Positions 1 through 7,863 are shown, numbered from the stretch's first letter. The stretch is 64,000 nt of DNA from Candidatus Saccharimonadota bacterium (GCA_017480095.1 JAFVBG010000002.1:253728-317727); one strand, 5' to 3'. Notes: generated by a model not told the origin, from the sequence alone. Translations and numbers: made by a program.

Positions 1-284
1 ATCTTTATTTTAGCACAGGCGGGTTGCTAAGTCAATAGGTTGCTAGGGAATAGGGAAGAATACGATAAAATGGTGGGAAAACGGTGGAAAAAGGTTGTGT
101 ATTTCGGAGTTTTTAGGTGTGCACGAGGTTTTTTGCGATTTCTACAGTGTCTTTGATGGCTTTTATAGCTTTTTGCGTGGGGGCGAGTGGCGAGATGTAG
201 GTTTTTTGGATTTTTATGCGAGGGCAGGGAATCATGGGGAATCGCGAGTGTTTTTTTTGATTCGCTACGTGATATAATGGATGT
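1..284. other. Left-edge non-coding stretch
   Basis: I see no gene with support here. Short open frames exist on both strands but none has a ribosome binding site or a recognisable product. The right end carries a TATAAT box (273-278) that serves the next gene. Confidence 0.5.
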
Positions 285-491
285 ATGGCGTTTATACGGA
301 AGTTCAAAACGGGTTCGGGCGCAACTGGCGTGCAAGTTTGCTATAAAGAGCACGGAAAAGTGGTAAAAACCGTCCATGTTGGCTCGGCAAACTCCGAAAA
401 TGGGCTTGAAAAGCTACTGAAAGAGGCGCAGGGAATCATTGATGCGGGAAAACAGTCGCTTTTTGATCTGTCTGAATTTGATAAAAAATAA
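285..491 (+). CDS. Small protein derived from the N-terminus of an IS1634-type transposase
   Basis: A 68-aa protein. Its pattern (MAFIRKFKTGSGATGVQV, then KEHGKVVKTVHVGSA and a leucine-rich helix) matches what I know of the N-terminal segment of IS1634/IS4-family transposases, where 'KTxSGATAVQI ... HIGSAH' is typical. The DDE catalytic domain is absent: after the stop there is only AT-rich non-coding DNA. The frame is intact and has its own promoter, with TATAAT at 273-278 and the ATG only 6 nt further, so it may be an expressed remnant rather than decaying DNA. It is either a transposase fragment or a domesticated small protein. Family assignment is fairly sure; function is unknown. Confidence 0.6.
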   Translation: MAFIRKFKTGSGATGVQVCYKEHGKVVKTVHVGSANSENGLEKLLKEAQGIIDAGKQSLFDLSEFDKK

Positions 492-743
492 ATTTGATAA
501 AATAAGGCCGTTTCTGTATTTTCTTGAGGCTTTTTAGCTAGTTATTTTTTACTTTTTGCCTTTTTATTGTATGTTTTCTGATTTTCGCTGGCTTTTTAGT
601 AAAAAATAGCGGTTTTTATTTAGATTTTGAATATTTTAGGCGAAATTCTGCAAAAAATTGTGAAAAGTTGTGAAAATTGCAACTTTTTTAATTTTTCACG
701 TCGTTTTCTTGGAAAAAGGTCGGATATAGAGAAAAAATCGGAG

Positions 744-797
744 TTTTCCACAAGATTTGCGAGTTTTCCACAAGTATTTTTGAGAATTTGTGGATAA
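744..797. other. Cluster of three DnaA-box-like 9-mers (possible origin element)
   Basis: TTTTCCACA occurs at 744-752 and 764-772 in the same orientation, exactly 20 bp apart, inside the repeated unit GAGTTTTCCACAAG. TTATCCACA, the perfect consensus, lies on the minus strand at 789-797. The surrounding DNA is AT-rich. Seen: the sites and their spacing. Inferred: replication initiation. Confidence 0.4.
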
Positions 798-879
798 AAT
801 CTCGAAGTTTTGTTATTCAAAATATATCACAGGGTGAATATATCATGAGATGAATAATTTTTGGCTAAAAGGTAAAAAG

Positions 880-905
880 AAAAAGCCCTCTCGACGAGAG
901 GGCGA
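880..905 (-). terminator. Intrinsic terminator of the membrane protein gene
   Basis: GCCCTCTC-gac-GAGAGGGC (885-903) reads on the minus strand as an 8-bp GC-rich stem followed by TTTTTC. It lies about 55 bp past the stop of the leftward gene at 958. Confidence 0.75.
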
Positions 906-957
906 AATGGGTGGTAAAACAAGAATTCTAAAAGGAAACCGTGCTTTCTTCTGCATT

Positions 958-1410
958 TTACCAAAGATTTTTGACCACCTTAGTCTTTAAGACTTCTGGG
1001 TTTTGGTCTTCGTCTAGCTTGTCGCTGCAATAGACATCAAGAACTAAATTGATTGAATGAAGCCCATTGTATTTTACTTCATCATATAGCTCTGGATCGT
1101 CGAATGTCAGATAGCGCTCCTTTTTCTCTCCGGGGAGAAGATAGGCGATTTCGACATTCCATTCCTCATCATGATAATTGCCAAACCAGCCCTCTTTCCA
1201 GGGGACATGATATCTACCTGTGATAAGGCCAATGGTTTTGACGCGTTTGATACGCTTAATACGGAAGTAGAGAATTATAGCCTTGACGCATTTTACAATG
1301 ATGATAATCGTGAAGACCGTGAGCGCAAGGATGAGGATTCCGACTAAGACGTACCAGATGATTTTGCCAATGTGGATAACCTCATTGACGAATTGTTTGA
1401 TTTCTTGCAT
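958..1410 (-). CDS. Small N-terminally anchored membrane protein, unknown function
   Basis: A 150-aa protein I do not recognise. Residues about 15-50 form one long or two short hydrophobic segments (IIWYVLVGILILALTVFTII ...), then a basic stretch (RIKRIKRVK) and a soluble tail of about 95 residues rich in Trp, Tyr, Asp and Glu. The tail is probably cytoplasmic given the positive charges after the membrane segment. I chose the ATG at 1410 because AGGAGG lies 6 nt upstream; a GTG two codons earlier is also open but overlaps that site. It stands alone with its own terminator at 885-903. Confidence 0.6.
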   Translation of the reverse strand: MQEIKQFVNEVIHIGKIIWYVLVGILILALTVFTIIIIVKCVKAIILYFRIKRIKRVKTIGLITGRYHVPWKEGWFGNYHDEEWNVEIAYLLPGEKKERYLTFDDPELYDEVKYNGLHSINLVLDVYCSDKLDEDQNPEVLKTKVVKNLW

Positions 1411-1507
1411 AGCCACCTCCTAAAGAACCACTAATTATATCGTGCCGGATATAACGTTGCTATTAACTATACCATAACTTTAGAAGATAGTCAAGGGGCA
1501 ACAGTGG

Positions 1508-2725
1508 CTAGGAAATGGTAGAGCGGGGAAGAATGTTGAGGGAGTAGGGGTCGGTAGGCTGGACGCCACTCTGAATTTCAAAATAACAGGCGGCGGAGAC
1601 CATGGCGGCATTGTCACCGCAGTACTTTGATAAAGGGAAGAAATAAACAAAGTCTTCTTGAAGCGCGTCGGCTTGGCTCGTGCGCCATGGGCGAGCCGCA
1701 CTCGCACTCGGCTTGCCAGCCTCCGTACTATTGTGAGAAATTTCGTTACTTTTTTCCCGTAGCAAGGCATTGGCAGAGACGCCTCCAGCAAAGACGATAT
1801 TTTTGACGTCTGGATATATTCTGCGAGCTTTTTGGAGGTTTTCGAGTAAAATATCTATTACGGCTTGCTCGAATGAGGCGGAGAGATCGACAATTTGTTG
1901 GGGAGAGAGTAAGTTTTTTAAATCGGAAGATGGGTGCGAGATAGGCACATTAACAATTTTTTGCACAGTGCGCAAAAATGCAGTTTTGAGACCAGAAAAA
2001 CTAAAGTCCAGTGGATTGTCTAGATGGGGATGAGGGAATTGATATTTGTGGCGGTCGCCAGGGGAGACTTTGATGACCTCACCAGTATCAGCTTTAGTGA
2101 TTTCGCCAAGTGCGGCTCTAGCAAGAGCTGGACCGCCGGGGTAGGGAAGACCGAGGATTTTGGCGGCTTTGTCGAGGCATTCGCCGACGGCATCGTCGTA
2201 GGTCGTGCCGATAATTTCAAAATGGTTATGCTCACGCATGTATAAGATTTGAGTGTGACCACCAGAGATAACCAGAGCCAGTAGCGGGAAGCCTGGAAAT
2301 ATATTTTGCTCTAGCCAGTTAGCGTAAATATGAGACTTTAGATGATGTACAGCATAGAGTGGTTTATCGTGCAGGATCGCGAGGGTGCGGGCGGTGAGTG
2401 TACCCACTAATAGGGAACCAAGCAAACCTGGAGTATGCGTGACAGCGATAGCGTCGATTTGAGACCAATCGTCTTGACCATCTCGATCGGTAAGTTTGGC
2501 ATCCTGAAAAGCTTGGTGAATGACTGGCATGATGGCTTCGAGATGAGAACGGGCGGCCACTTCTGGGATGACACCGCCGTAAGCCTTGAAAATGTCAATT
2601 TGCGAGACGACGACATTAGACAGAAGCTTCAAGTCGGAAGGTTTTTGATGCTCAAAATGTTCTGGGCCTTCCAAAATAGCAGCCGCGGTTTCGTCGCACG
2701 AGCTTTCAATTCCCAAAATTCGCAT
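1508..2725 (-). CDS. tsaD: tRNA N6-adenosine threonylcarbamoyltransferase TsaD
   Basis: TsaD transfers the threonylcarbamoyl group to A37 of ANN-reading tRNAs, with TsaB, TsaE and TsaC as usual partners (none seen here). The start MRILGIESSCDETAAAI, the metal-binding HHLKSH motif near residue 120, the SGGHT motif, FSGLKTA, and the C-terminal GDNAAM are all present. At 405 aa it is longer than the usual roughly 340. Part of the excess is a stretch of about 28 Ala/Ser/Arg-rich residues around 330-360, just where other TsaDs run from the GGVSANALLR motif into the FP...DNAAM strand; its DNA contains a hairpin (see finding). TATAAT lies 6 nt upstream of the ATG and there is no Shine-Dalgarno, so the message is probably leaderless. 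Confidence 0.95.
   Translation of the reverse strand: MRILGIESSCDETAAAILEGPEHFEHQKPSDLKLLSNVVVSQIDIFKAYGGVIPEVAARSHLEAIMPVIHQAFQDAKLTDRDGQDDWSQIDAIAVTHTPGLLGSLLVGTLTARTLAILHDKPLYAVHHLKSHIYANWLEQNIFPGFPLLALVISGGHTQILYMREHNHFEIIGTTYDDAVGECLDKAAKILGLPYPGGPALARAALGEITKADTGEVIKVSPGDRHKYQFPHPHLDNPLDFSFSGLKTAFLRTVQKIVNVPISHPSSDLKNLLSPQQIVDLSASFEQAVIDILLENLQKARRIYPDVKNIVFAGGVSANALLREKSNEISHNSTEAGKPSASAARPWRTSQADALQEDFVYFFPLSKYCGDNAAMVSAACYFEIQSGVQPTDPYSLNILPRSTIS
1654..1735 (-). repeat. Possible divergent in-frame palindromic insertion in tsaD
   Basis: Within the extra tsaD segment the plus strand reads GGCTCG ... CGAGCC with an inner CGCCAT/ATGGGCG pairing, and starts with TCTTCTTGAAGCG, loosely like the core of the pyrG and argS elements but in antisense to the gene. 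Outer arms are not convincing. I treat it as a weak or decayed member. Confidence 0.3.
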
Positions 2726-2783
2726 GGAGATATTATATCATAAAACAGAGGAGAAGGGAAGCAGGACAAAAGTACACAAGACG

Positions 2784-4046
2784 TTACCGATAGTAGCGGA
2801 GAGATTCGATTGGGTTTTTGTGGGCGGCTTTAGCGGCTGGATAGATGCCAAAGATGAGGCCGATGGAGACCGACGTAAGCAGAGTAATGCCGAGGATATT
2901 GATGTCGATATATGGGGCAAATGGGGTAACAATCGAGACTAGAAAGGCAATGATGTATCCTAAAATCAGACCAAATAGGCCGCCGAGACTAGAGAGAATC
3001 AAACTTTCAAAAAGGAATTGACAGAGGATGTGCGAGCTGGTTGCACCAACGGCCTTACGGATGCCAATCTCGCGCGTGCGTTCGGCAACGGAGACGAGCA
3101 TGATATTCATCACACCGATACCGCCAACGATTAATGAGACGCCAGCCACGAGTGCAAGCATACTGGATACGACTTGAAACAATCCGCCAGCAGGATGAGT
3201 AATTTGTTCGCCATACAAAACGGAAAAATTAGTATCGCCAGATTTATTACGCGTGAGTTCATTGGAGATTTTATTGGATAATTCTTCAAGGTTGCCAGTA
3301 GTTTTGGCACGAATGTTGATTTGTTGAATCTGGAGAGTATTATCTGTTTCAACGAGACGATCAATCGGGATGAGAACTGAGTTTTCAAAATCTACTGAGC
3401 TAAAGTTGATTGGATCTTCGGTCTCGGCGAGCATACCCACGACGATGAAACGCTGACCAAGATAAGAAAATACTTTGCTAACTGGTGTACTGGAGCCAAA
3501 AAGAGAAAGACTGAGCCCTTTGCCAATAACAGCAGGAATTAAATCGGTATGAGACTCGGAGAAAAAGGTGCCAGAATGGAGAGTAAGACCTTGAATTTGC
3601 AGGAAGTTAGTCGAAGTAGCGACTACGCTGGCACTCTCGACAGTATGCGAATAAGATGTGCCGTCATCATTTTGACGCTCGGTGGTGAGATTGGCGGCGA
3701 AACGAGCAATAGGCGCAACCGCTGCAACCTCGTCGAGCTTTTGGATAGTATCGACATCTTTCAGGGTAAGGTTACTGCGCATGTATTGATTGGTCGCGGT
3801 TAACTCTTCGACGATATTATCAAGCTCGGAAGTTTTAGCAGTGGACGGACGCACAACCAGTAAATCTGTGCCGACATTTTTGACTTGATTGGAAATCAGA
3901 CGATTGATACTGCCCATCAGGGAGAGAATTAAGATAATAGCGGCAACGCCGATGGATATGCCGAGACAGGTGAGAAAACTACGGGTGCGATTTTGCGAGA
4001 TGGAATCGTAGGCGAGGCGATAATGAGTCTTGAGCAAAAGCGACAT
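2784..4046 (-). CDS. MacB-type ABC transporter permease (FtsX fold)
   Basis: A 420-aa permease of the MacB/FtsX type, which exports peptides, antibiotics or lipoproteins by mechanotransmission. It has an N-terminal membrane helix (about 18-45, ending in LMGSINRLISNQVKNVGTDL), a periplasmic/extracellular MacB-PCD-like domain of about 230 residues, and three C-terminal helices with the hallmark GGIGVMNIMLVSVAERTREI segment. The ATG overlaps the stop of the ATPase gene upstream by one base (TAATG), so the two are translationally coupled. No MacA-like adaptor is seen nearby, as is common in Gram-positive-type envelopes. The substrate cannot be told from the sequence. Confidence 0.88.
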   Translation of the reverse strand: MSLLLKTHYRLAYDSISQNRTRSFLTCLGISIGVAAIILILSLMGSINRLISNQVKNVGTDLLVVRPSTAKTSELDNIVEELTATNQYMRSNLTLKDVDTIQKLDEVAAVAPIARFAANLTTERQNDDGTSYSHTVESASVVATSTNFLQIQGLTLHSGTFFSESHTDLIPAVIGKGLSLSLFGSSTPVSKVFSYLGQRFIVVGMLAETEDPINFSSVDFENSVLIPIDRLVETDNTLQIQQINIRAKTTGNLEELSNKISNELTRNKSGDTNFSVLYGEQITHPAGGLFQVVSSMLALVAGVSLIVGGIGVMNIMLVSVAERTREIGIRKAVGATSSHILCQFLFESLILSSLGGLFGLILGYIIAFLVSIVTPFAPYIDINILGITLLTSVSIGLIFGIYPAAKAAHKNPIESLRYYR

Positions 4047-4954
4047 TAGGCAGTTTTCTCCTTTTTGTTGAACTTAACGGAAATAGGCTGAGGAAGGTCT
4101 TGATCGCGGACAGTTTTAACATCGGTATCAATGTGGCCATCTAGCATATTGATGACGCGGGTAGCATAAACGGTGAGAGCGGGATTATGCGTAACCATGA
4201 TGATAGTATTGCCTTCAGAGTGAATAGTCTTAAGCTCTTCCATGACAATGTGGGCAGAACGAGAATCGAGGTTGCCAGTAGGCTCATCGGCCAAGATAAT
4301 CTCAGGGTCGGAAATGAGGGAACGAGCGATGGCGACACGTTGCTTTTGACCACCAGAAAGCTGGGATGGCATATAATACTCTTTGTTACGGAGATGGAAA
4401 CGCTCTAGAATCTCATCGGCGGTTTTTTCACGACGGGTTTTGCCATAGCCAGTATAGACAAGGGGAAGGGTAACATTATCGAGGACATTGACAGTAGGGA
4501 TGAGGTTGAAATCTTGGAAAATAAAACCAATACGATCGGCGCGAAGTTTGGCTTTCTTGCGGCTGGAAAGACGGTCAACTGGTTCGCCATTGAGAAAATA
4601 AGAGCCAAATGAAGCACGGTCTAACAAACCAATAACATTGAGCAAGGTAGTCTTGCCGCAGCCGGACGGTCCCATAATCATGATAAACTCACCACGCTTG
4701 ACATCGAGGTTAAAATCTTTTAGTGCATAAGAGACGGTGTCGCCATAGCCGTAGCGTTTAGTGATACCACGCAAGACGATTAAATTATCGTCGTCAATCT
4801 CTGGGGTAGCGGTCTTTTCAACGTTGGTTGTTTTCTTTTTGCCTAACTTACCCTGGACTTTAGCATTAGCGGTATCAAGCTTGGTAGAGGATTTTGCACG
4901 TTTTTCGTGTTTTTTGACGGTTTTTTTACGGTGTTTAAAAAACTTCGCCGACAA
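4046..4954 (-). CDS. MacB/LolD-type ABC transporter ATP-binding protein with Lys-rich N-terminal extension
   Basis: The ATPase partner of the adjoining permease. Walker [10 protein letters not shown], signature [15 protein letters not shown], Walker [14 protein letters not shown] and the switch His (VTHNP) are intact. The ABC domain starts around residue 57; before it is a strongly basic stretch ([16 protein letters not shown] ...) not found in ordinary LolD/MacB ATPases, which may bind nucleic acid, membrane or the partner subunit. The start is a TTG with AGAGGA 6 nt upstream. The 302-aa length against about 230 for the family is explained by the N-terminal extension and a basic C-terminal tail. 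Confidence 0.88.
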   Translation of the reverse strand: MSAKFFKHRKKTVKKHEKRAKSSTKLDTANAKVQGKLGKKKTTNVEKTATPEIDDDNLIVLRGITKRYGYGDTVSYALKDFNLDVKRGEFIMIMGPSGCGKTTLLNVIGLLDRASFGSYFLNGEPVDRLSSRKKAKLRADRIGFIFQDFNLIPTVNVLDNVTLPLVYTGYGKTRREKTADEILERFHLRNKEYYMPSQLSGGQKQRVAIARSLISDPEIILADEPTGNLDSRSAHIVMEELKTIHSEGNTIIMVTHNPALTVYATRVINMLDGHIDTDVKTVRDQDLPQPISVKFNKKEKTA

Positions 4955-5016
4955 AACTATTCCTCTGTTAGATTAATTGTTTTCATTGTAACAAACAACA
5001 AATGAAAAATCAAGGG

Positions 5017-5045
5017 GTGACAAATGTTTTGAGATATGGTATAAT
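5017..5045 (+). promoter_or_regulatory. Promoter of tRNA-Ser(GGA)
   Basis: GTGACA (5017-5022), a 17-nt spacer, then TATAAT (5040-5045). The mature tRNA starts 11 nt downstream. Confidence 0.65.
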
Positions 5046-5056
5046 TAATTTCACGC

Positions 5057-5146
5057 GGAAGTGTGTCCGAGTGGTTTAAGGAGCACGCTTGGAAAGCGTG
5101 TGTGCGGGCAACCGTACCGGAGGTTCGAATCCTCTCGCTTCCGCCA
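5057..5146 (+). tRNA. tRNA-Ser(GGA)
   Basis: A 90-nt class II tRNA. The acceptor GGAAGTG pairs with CGCTTCC, followed by discriminator G and an encoded CCA (5144-5146). The anticodon GGA is at 5091-5093 between arms CACGC and GCGTG; there is a long variable arm and a T loop GGTTCGAATCC. It reads UCC/UCU. The 3' end recurs 185 bp downstream, and a palindromic element starts directly at its CCA. Confidence 0.95.
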
Positions 5147-5329
5147 AATTTACAAAAAAACAAGCTAGGAAAGCGTAGCTTTCCGAAGTAGCTGATGGAA
5201 TTAGAAAATCGAGAGTTTGCTCTCGTATTTTTTAATTCCAGAAGATACGAGAGGACGAAGTCCCAGCTTGTTTTTATGGAAATTTGGCAGCTCCTGAAGC
5301 GAGAGTGATCCACATCCTCTCGCTTCCGC
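5129..5329 (+). repeat. Direct repeat of tRNA-Ser 3' end flanking a palindromic element
   Basis: ATCCTCTCGCTTCCGC occurs at 5129-5144 (tRNA) and again, identical over 16 bp, at 5314-5329. The second copy is also the right arm of a hairpin GAAGCGAGAG (5296-5305) / CTCTCGCTTC. This is the layout of an attachment-site duplication, but the enclosed DNA is only about 170 bp and encodes nothing. Confidence 0.6.
5144..5287. repeat. Multi-hairpin palindromic element abutting tRNA-Ser
   Basis: The outer arms CCAAATTT...ACAAGCT (5144-5167) and AGCTTGT...AAATTTGG (5265-5287) pair over about 23 bp with few mismatches. The left arm includes the tRNA CCA. Inside are three hairpins: GGAAAGC-gta-GCTTTCC, GGAATTA...TAATTCC with an inner CGAGAG/CTCTCG stem, and GGAC-gaa-GTCC. 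The whole folds as a closed four-way-junction-like figure. It has no gene. It could be a mobile palindrome or a structured RNA cotranscribed with the tRNA. Confidence 0.6.
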
Positions 5330-5542
5330 AAGTCCAAGCCAAAGAAAAAAGATAGCTAGCGCAAACTAACTATCTTATTTACCCTATAGAAGCGTTGCCT
5401 AGAGAAGCGCTTCTTTTATGTTTTTATTATAGCAGAATATGATAATAATGTAAAGATTCTTGCCTAATTTCCTATTCCTCCACCAATCCTAACGAGGTGA
5501 GCGGAGGAATAGAAAATTAGGGTATTAAAATCCTATGAATGG
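5330..5542. other. Non-coding gap with further inverted repeats
   Basis: It contains AAGATAG...CTATCTT (about 5348-5373), GAAGCG...CGCTTC followed by TTTT (about 5390-5418, possibly a rightward terminator) and the 59-bp palindrome at 5463-5521. No open frame with support. Confidence 0.5.
5463..5521. repeat. 59-bp palindrome
   Basis: CCTAATTTCCTATTCCTCC (5463-5481) pairs with GGAGGAATAGAAAATTAGG (5503-5521) at 18 of 19 positions, with a 21-nt loop containing AACGAGGTGAGC. The inner CTCC/GGAG closing resembles the 41.05-kb element. It lies just past the stop of the leftward DUF1653 gene and could help end its transcript. Confidence 0.65.
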
Positions 5543-5794
5543 TTATTTCGCCTTGCTATCTATATTTTGCAATTCGAAACGGTATTTCTGAGTGACATCA
5601 GGATATTTCTTATGGTCAACTTCTTCGAAAAACATATCATAAGGGCGGCACCAGAGGCGCCCGTCGCCATAAAGTGCACGATAAGCAATCATCTTCTCTT
5701 TAGTCTCGGAGTGATAAATAATATTCTCAATCATATAGAGATCGCCCTTAAAATGTTTATAAATACCATGAAGTTTGAAACGCTCGTTTTCCAT
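5543..5794 (-). CDS. DUF1653 family protein
   Basis: An 83-aa protein with the DUF1653 layout: HGIYKHFKGDLYMIENIIYH, then a conserved YRALYGDGRLWCRPYDMFFE segment. DUF1653 proteins are small beta-rich proteins of unknown function. TATAAT sits 6 nt before the ATG with no Shine-Dalgarno, so translation is probably leaderless. It is transcribed away from groES and has no partner gene. Confidence 0.85.
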   Translation of the reverse strand: MENERFKLHGIYKHFKGDLYMIENIIYHSETKEKMIAYRALYGDGRLWCRPYDMFFEEVDHKKYPDVTQKYRFELQNIDSKAK

Positions 5795-5877
5795 AATTAG
5801 ATTATATCACAGTTAGAGTTTAGATGACTTTCTTTTGCCAAGATTTTTAGGGGTAGAATTGAGTAATTTAATCATAA

Positions 5878-5904
5878 TTAGCACTCAACACTTGACAGTG
5901 CTAA
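5878..5904 (+). promoter_or_regulatory. CIRCE operator of groES-groEL
   Basis: TTAGCACTC-N9-CAGTGCTAA matches the CIRCE consensus TTAGCACTC-N9-GAGTGCTAA with one mismatch. It overlaps the -35 box of the groES promoter, as expected for HrcA repression. hrcA is not in the window. A partial extra copy of the half-site, GGAGTGCTA, follows at 5908-5916. Confidence 0.9.
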
Positions 5905-5920
5905 TTAGGAGTGCTATATT
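5892..5920 (+). promoter_or_regulatory. groES-groEL promoter
   Basis: TTGACA (5892-5897), a 17-nt spacer and TATATT (5915-5920). The -35 lies inside the CIRCE spacer. The transcript has a short leader with AGAAGGAG before groES. Confidence 0.85.
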
Positions 5921-5946
5921 AGATTACAGAGAAGGAGAAAATATAT

Positions 5947-6207
5947 ATGACTTTACAACCTCTAAAAGACCATATTGTCGCAATCAAAGAGCAACCTGAA
6001 GAAAAAACTGCTTCTGGCTTGGTTTTACCGCCCGCTTCTAAAGAAGCACCAGCTTATGCCACGGTAGAATCTGTCGGCCCAGAAGCAAAGACCGTGAAAA
6101 AAGGTGACAAAATCGTTTATAAAGATTATTCTGGCACTACGCTGAAGATTAACGATACGGAATACTTTATTATCGCTGAGGAAGATGTCCTCGCAATTCT
6201 TAAATAA
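5947..6207 (+). CDS. groES: Co-chaperonin GroES
   Basis: The 10-kDa lid of the GroEL chamber; 86 aa, a little short of the usual 94-97. LQPLKDHIVAIKEQPEEKTASG is the typical start, a mobile loop follows at about residues 16-32 (ASGLVLPPASKE), and the C-terminal YFIIAEEDVLAIL strand closes the fold. AGAAGGAG precedes the ATG by about 8 nt. groEL begins 9 bp after its stop, so both are on one message under CIRCE control. Confidence 0.97.
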   Translation: MTLQPLKDHIVAIKEQPEEKTASGLVLPPASKEAPAYATVESVGPEAKTVKKGDKIVYKDYSGTTLKINDTEYFIIAEEDVLAILK

Positions 6208-6216
6208 GGAGTAGAT

Positions 6217-7857
6217 ATGGCAAAAAAGATTTTTTATGAACAAGAAGCGCGCGAAAAGGTTTTGAGCGGCGCAAAGCAACTTTACGATGCCGTGAAGGTA
6301 ACTTACGGGCCAAAAGGGCAGAATGTGGTGATTGAAAAATCATACGGTGCACCGACGATTACACACGACGGTGTAACCGTGGCGGAGGCTGTGGAGTTGC
6401 CAAATGATGAAGAACATCTGGGCGAACAGGTGGGGGCAAAACTCATCAAGACTGCCGCGCAGAAGCTAAACAAATCCGCCGGTGATGGCACAACCACCGT
6501 TACTGTTTTGACTTATAATATCTTGAATGAAGCTAACAAGCTGATTGCCGCTGGGGTTAATCCGATGGAGCTTCGCAAGGGAATTGAAAAAGCTGGTGCA
6601 GAAATCGTCAAGAAGATTGATGAGTCTGCTGAGCAGATTGATGGTGATGATAAAAAAGTCGCTGAGGTTGCAACGATTTCCGCTGGTGATGAGACGATTG
6701 GTAAGCTAATCGCTGAGGTCATCTCAAAGATTGGTAAAGACGGTGTAGTCTCGGTCGAGGCTGGTCAAGGTCTGGAGATGGAGCAGGAAATCACCGATGG
6801 CTTTACTTATGATAAGGGCTTTAGCTCACCATTCTTTGTAACCGATAGTAATCGCCAAGAGGCAGTATTTGAGAAGCCTCTCATCTTGATTACTGATAAG
6901 AAGATCAGCACTGCAAATGAACTTCTGCCAATTCTAGAGAAGTGTGCACAAGCGGGCAAGAAAGATTTGGTAATTATCGCTGAAGAGGTTTCCGGTGAAG
7001 CGCTGACACTCCTAGTTCTGAACAAGTTGAAGGGCGTATTCAATCCATTAGTTCTTAAGGCTCCGTCTTTTGGCGATCGCCGTAAAGACATTATGGAAGA
7101 CATTGCCATCTTGACTGATGCAACGGTAATCTCTGAGAATAAAGGCTTGAAGCTGGAAGAAGTTGGACTTGAGGTGCTTGGTTCGGCAGCGAAGGTGATT
7201 GCCACGAAGGACGAATCAACGATTATCAAGGGTGCTGGTTCAAAAGCGAATGTAGCAGAGCGAGTTGCCGAAATCACCAATCAGGCTAGTTTCACTACTT
7301 CCGATTACGAGCACGGTGAGTTTATGAAACGCGCCGCAGCACTTCAGGGTAGCGTAGCTGTAATCAAGGTGGGTGGTGCAACCGAAACCGAGATTGACGA
7401 AAAGAAATTCCGTGTAGATGACGCGGTAGCAGCAACGAAGGCGGCGTTAGCGGAGGGCATCGTCTCTGGTGGTGGCGTGACTTTGGTCTCTCTCGCCAAT
7501 GAATTAAGCGCAAAATCTACTGCTTCAGAACCAGAGAAAGCAGGTTATGAGATTGTGAAAAAAGCCTTGAAGACTCCGTTTGTGACGATTATGGAGAATG
7601 CGGGTCTGAATTCACAGGCTCTACTCGCTGAAGTTGAGAAAGCGAAAGATGGTCAGGGCATCAACGTGATGGCACCAGAAAAGGGACTGATTGACCTAAA
7701 GAAGGCTGGTGTGATTGACCCAGCTCGTGTAACTAGGGAAGCAGTCCAGAATGCAATCTCGATTGCCGCAACCGCGATTACAATGGGCTCTCTAATTGTA
7801 AACTTGCCAGAACCACCAGCTCCGGCGGCTGGTCCAGATATGGGCGGCATGTACTAA
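6217..7857 (+). CDS. groEL: Chaperonin GroEL
   Basis: The 60-kDa ATP-dependent folding chamber; 546 aa, normal length. ATP-site motifs TYGPKGQNV, ITHDGVTVA and SAGDGTTTVTVL are present, with the apical-domain EEVSGEALTLLVLN and the C-terminal GSLIVNLPEPP. The tail ends in GPDMGGMY, a shortened form of the usual Gly-Gly-Met repeat. AAGGAG lies 8 nt upstream. A strong bidirectional terminator follows directly. Confidence 0.98.
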   Translation: MAKKIFYEQEAREKVLSGAKQLYDAVKVTYGPKGQNVVIEKSYGAPTITHDGVTVAEAVELPNDEEHLGEQVGAKLIKTAAQKLNKSAGDGTTTVTVLTYNILNEANKLIAAGVNPMELRKGIEKAGAEIVKKIDESAEQIDGDDKKVAEVATISAGDETIGKLIAEVISKIGKDGVVSVEAGQGLEMEQEITDGFTYDKGFSSPFFVTDSNRQEAVFEKPLILITDKKISTANELLPILEKCAQAGKKDLVIIAEEVSGEALTLLVLNKLKGVFNPLVLKAPSFGDRRKDIMEDIAILTDATVISENKGLKLEEVGLEVLGSAAKVIATKDESTIIKGAGSKANVAERVAEITNQASFTTSDYEHGEFMKRAAALQGSVAVIKVGGATETEIDEKKFRVDDAVAATKAALAEGIVSGGGVTLVSLANELSAKSTASEPEKAGYEIVKKALKTPFVTIMENAGLNSQALLAEVEKAKDGQGINVMAPEKGLIDLKKAGVIDPARVTREAVQNAISIAATAITMGSLIVNLPEPPAPAAGPDMGGMY

Positions 7858-7863
7858 AGCATC

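Larger units (their letters stand above)
492..957. other. AT-rich non-coding region with DnaA-box-like sites
   Basis: About 465 bp without a gene. It holds two direct 20-bp units, each with TTTTCCACA (744-752 and 764-772), followed by an inverted TTATCCACA match (789-797). These fit the bacterial DnaA box TTWTNCACA. The flanks are very AT-rich. A GC-rich hairpin terminator for the leftward gene lies at 885-903. It may be part of an origin, but dnaA and dnaN are not in the window. Confidence 0.4.

Noticed and set aside
113-307. 64-codon frame on the minus strand near the left edge
   Set aside because: It overlaps the promoter and start of the transposase-derived gene and has no start signal. 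Composition is like random AT-rich DNA.
826-855. ATATCACAGGGTGAATATATCA as a regulatory repeat shared with argS
   Set aside because: A similar string in argS (near 17530) is within codons and matches over too short a length to be more than chance.
5129-5329. Integrated prophage or genomic island at tRNA-Ser
   Set aside because: The repeat pair encloses only about 170 bp with no gene, and neighbours are housekeeping genes. At most it is a minimal or remnant element.
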